64,000 nt of DNA from Amoebophrya sp. A120 (lineage: Eukaryota; Sar; Dinophyceae; Syndiniales; Amoebophryaceae). Positions within the stretch are counted from its first letter, which is position 1, and each line of letters begins with the position of its first letter. Made by a program: the position numbers and the translations under genes. Below, piece after piece: positions 63,690 through 64,000 of this stretch. The notes below the pieces were generated by a model, which searched no databases, was not told where the DNA came from, and saw nothing but the letters and a program-made list of their open reading frames with translations. Location of the stretch: positions 5,458,690-5,522,689 of the forward strand of contig CAJINV010000005.1 in NCBI GenBank assembly GCA_905178155.1, written 5' to 3'.

Positions 63690-64000
63690 TATGAACTGCA
63701 AAAGTATCGTACTCGTATAAATGCATGACGTGGCCTAGGTACGCACATACGACTCGGTACGCCAAATCGTATGTGGGGCGTTACAATTTTCGCGCTTTTT
63801 TCATCGAGAAAACCCGCCAAAAAGCAGCACCGAGCCCGGTGCGGTTTGTAACGTATGGCAGCACCGAGCCCGCCAAAGTATGTCTTTTTGCCCACCTACA
63901 AAATTCGTATGGTAGCGGCGCGCCTTCACAATACATTTTGGCGCACCGAGGCGGCGCGCAAAAACTTCGCTGGGAAGCGCCCGCCTTTGAAACATTATGC
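63690..64000. mobile_element. Introner, family A, left part only, with cargo
   Basis: A family A left end (TATGAACTGCAAAAGTATCG) follows TGGAA, but after about 40 bases the usual interior gives way to unrelated sequence with the repeat CAGCACCGAGCCCG (twice, 63822 and 63861). The right end lies beyond the window. Confidence 0.8.

Overview
The window looks like nuclear DNA of an alveolate, most likely a dinoflagellate and possibly a Syndiniales parasite such as Amoebophrya. The reason is structural: I found no recognisable marker gene, rRNA, tRNA or spliced leader. About 87 short repeats with terminal inverted repeats (TIRs) are scattered through the protein-coding regions. They behave as introner elements, that is transposon-like insertions that act as introns. 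Abundant introners with inverted repeats and non-canonical splice sites have been described in Amoebophrya genomes.

Each element begins with TA and ends with TA (usually TATC/TATG at the left and GATA/CATA at the right). It is flanked by a 5-bp direct repeat (TSD). In about 50 of them both copies of the 5-mer are identical. Removing one element plus one TSD copy joins the flanking exons in frame at about 76 junctions in eight gene models, with no internal stop. Removing the element from TIR to TIR would leave 5 extra bases and shift the frame every time. I sort the elements by left end: A TATCCTGTGCAAAAG or TATGCATTGCAAAAG; B TATCAAATGCAAAAATGTCT; C TATCCTGAGTAAAAACGTCC; D TATGGGAGTGTCAGGATTGA; E TATCACAAGGAAAAATCCCC; F TATGGCGTTCTCAACTGTTA; G TATCGCAAGAAAAAACTGTG; H TATCACAAGGAAAAGTGTTA; I TATCCAGGAAAAAACACCCA; J TATCCACAGTAAATTTCCCG; K TATGACGGCCTCAGGTCGGA. 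All families share an internal motif, GCATNACAAATTT or its complement, in several copies.

Layout, all gene models on the + strand. 1-12335: 3' part of a very large glutamine-rich gene with 26 introners. 12336-16450: AT-rich and GC-rich intergenic DNA. 16907-23505: 648-codon gene with 15 introners. 23877-24245, 26412-27320, 27761-28243, 28605-28823 and 29604-30012: small genes with few or no introners, among local duplications. 31000-34800: GC-rich stretch with two plausible open frames, one carrying a Pro/Gln repeat. 35328-36909: 146-codon gene with an internal exon-plus-introner duplication. 36928-38031: 1.1-kb cargo-bearing introner containing an assembly gap. 38403-39855: 187-codon gene with three introners. 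39856-45414: mostly non-coding, with four lone introners. 45415-58391: about 2.2 kilocodon gene with 21 introners. 58706-62904: 929-codon gene with six introners. 63000-end: start of another introner-bearing gene.

I could not assign a function to any protein. They are rich in Ala, Ser, Thr, Gln, Pro and Glu, with coiled-coil-like stretches. No transposase is present, so the introners here look non-autonomous. Splice junctions are written as if the left TSD copy is kept and the right one removed. The real cut could lie up to 5 bases to the left on each side with nearly the same protein. Coordinates may be off by a base or two.
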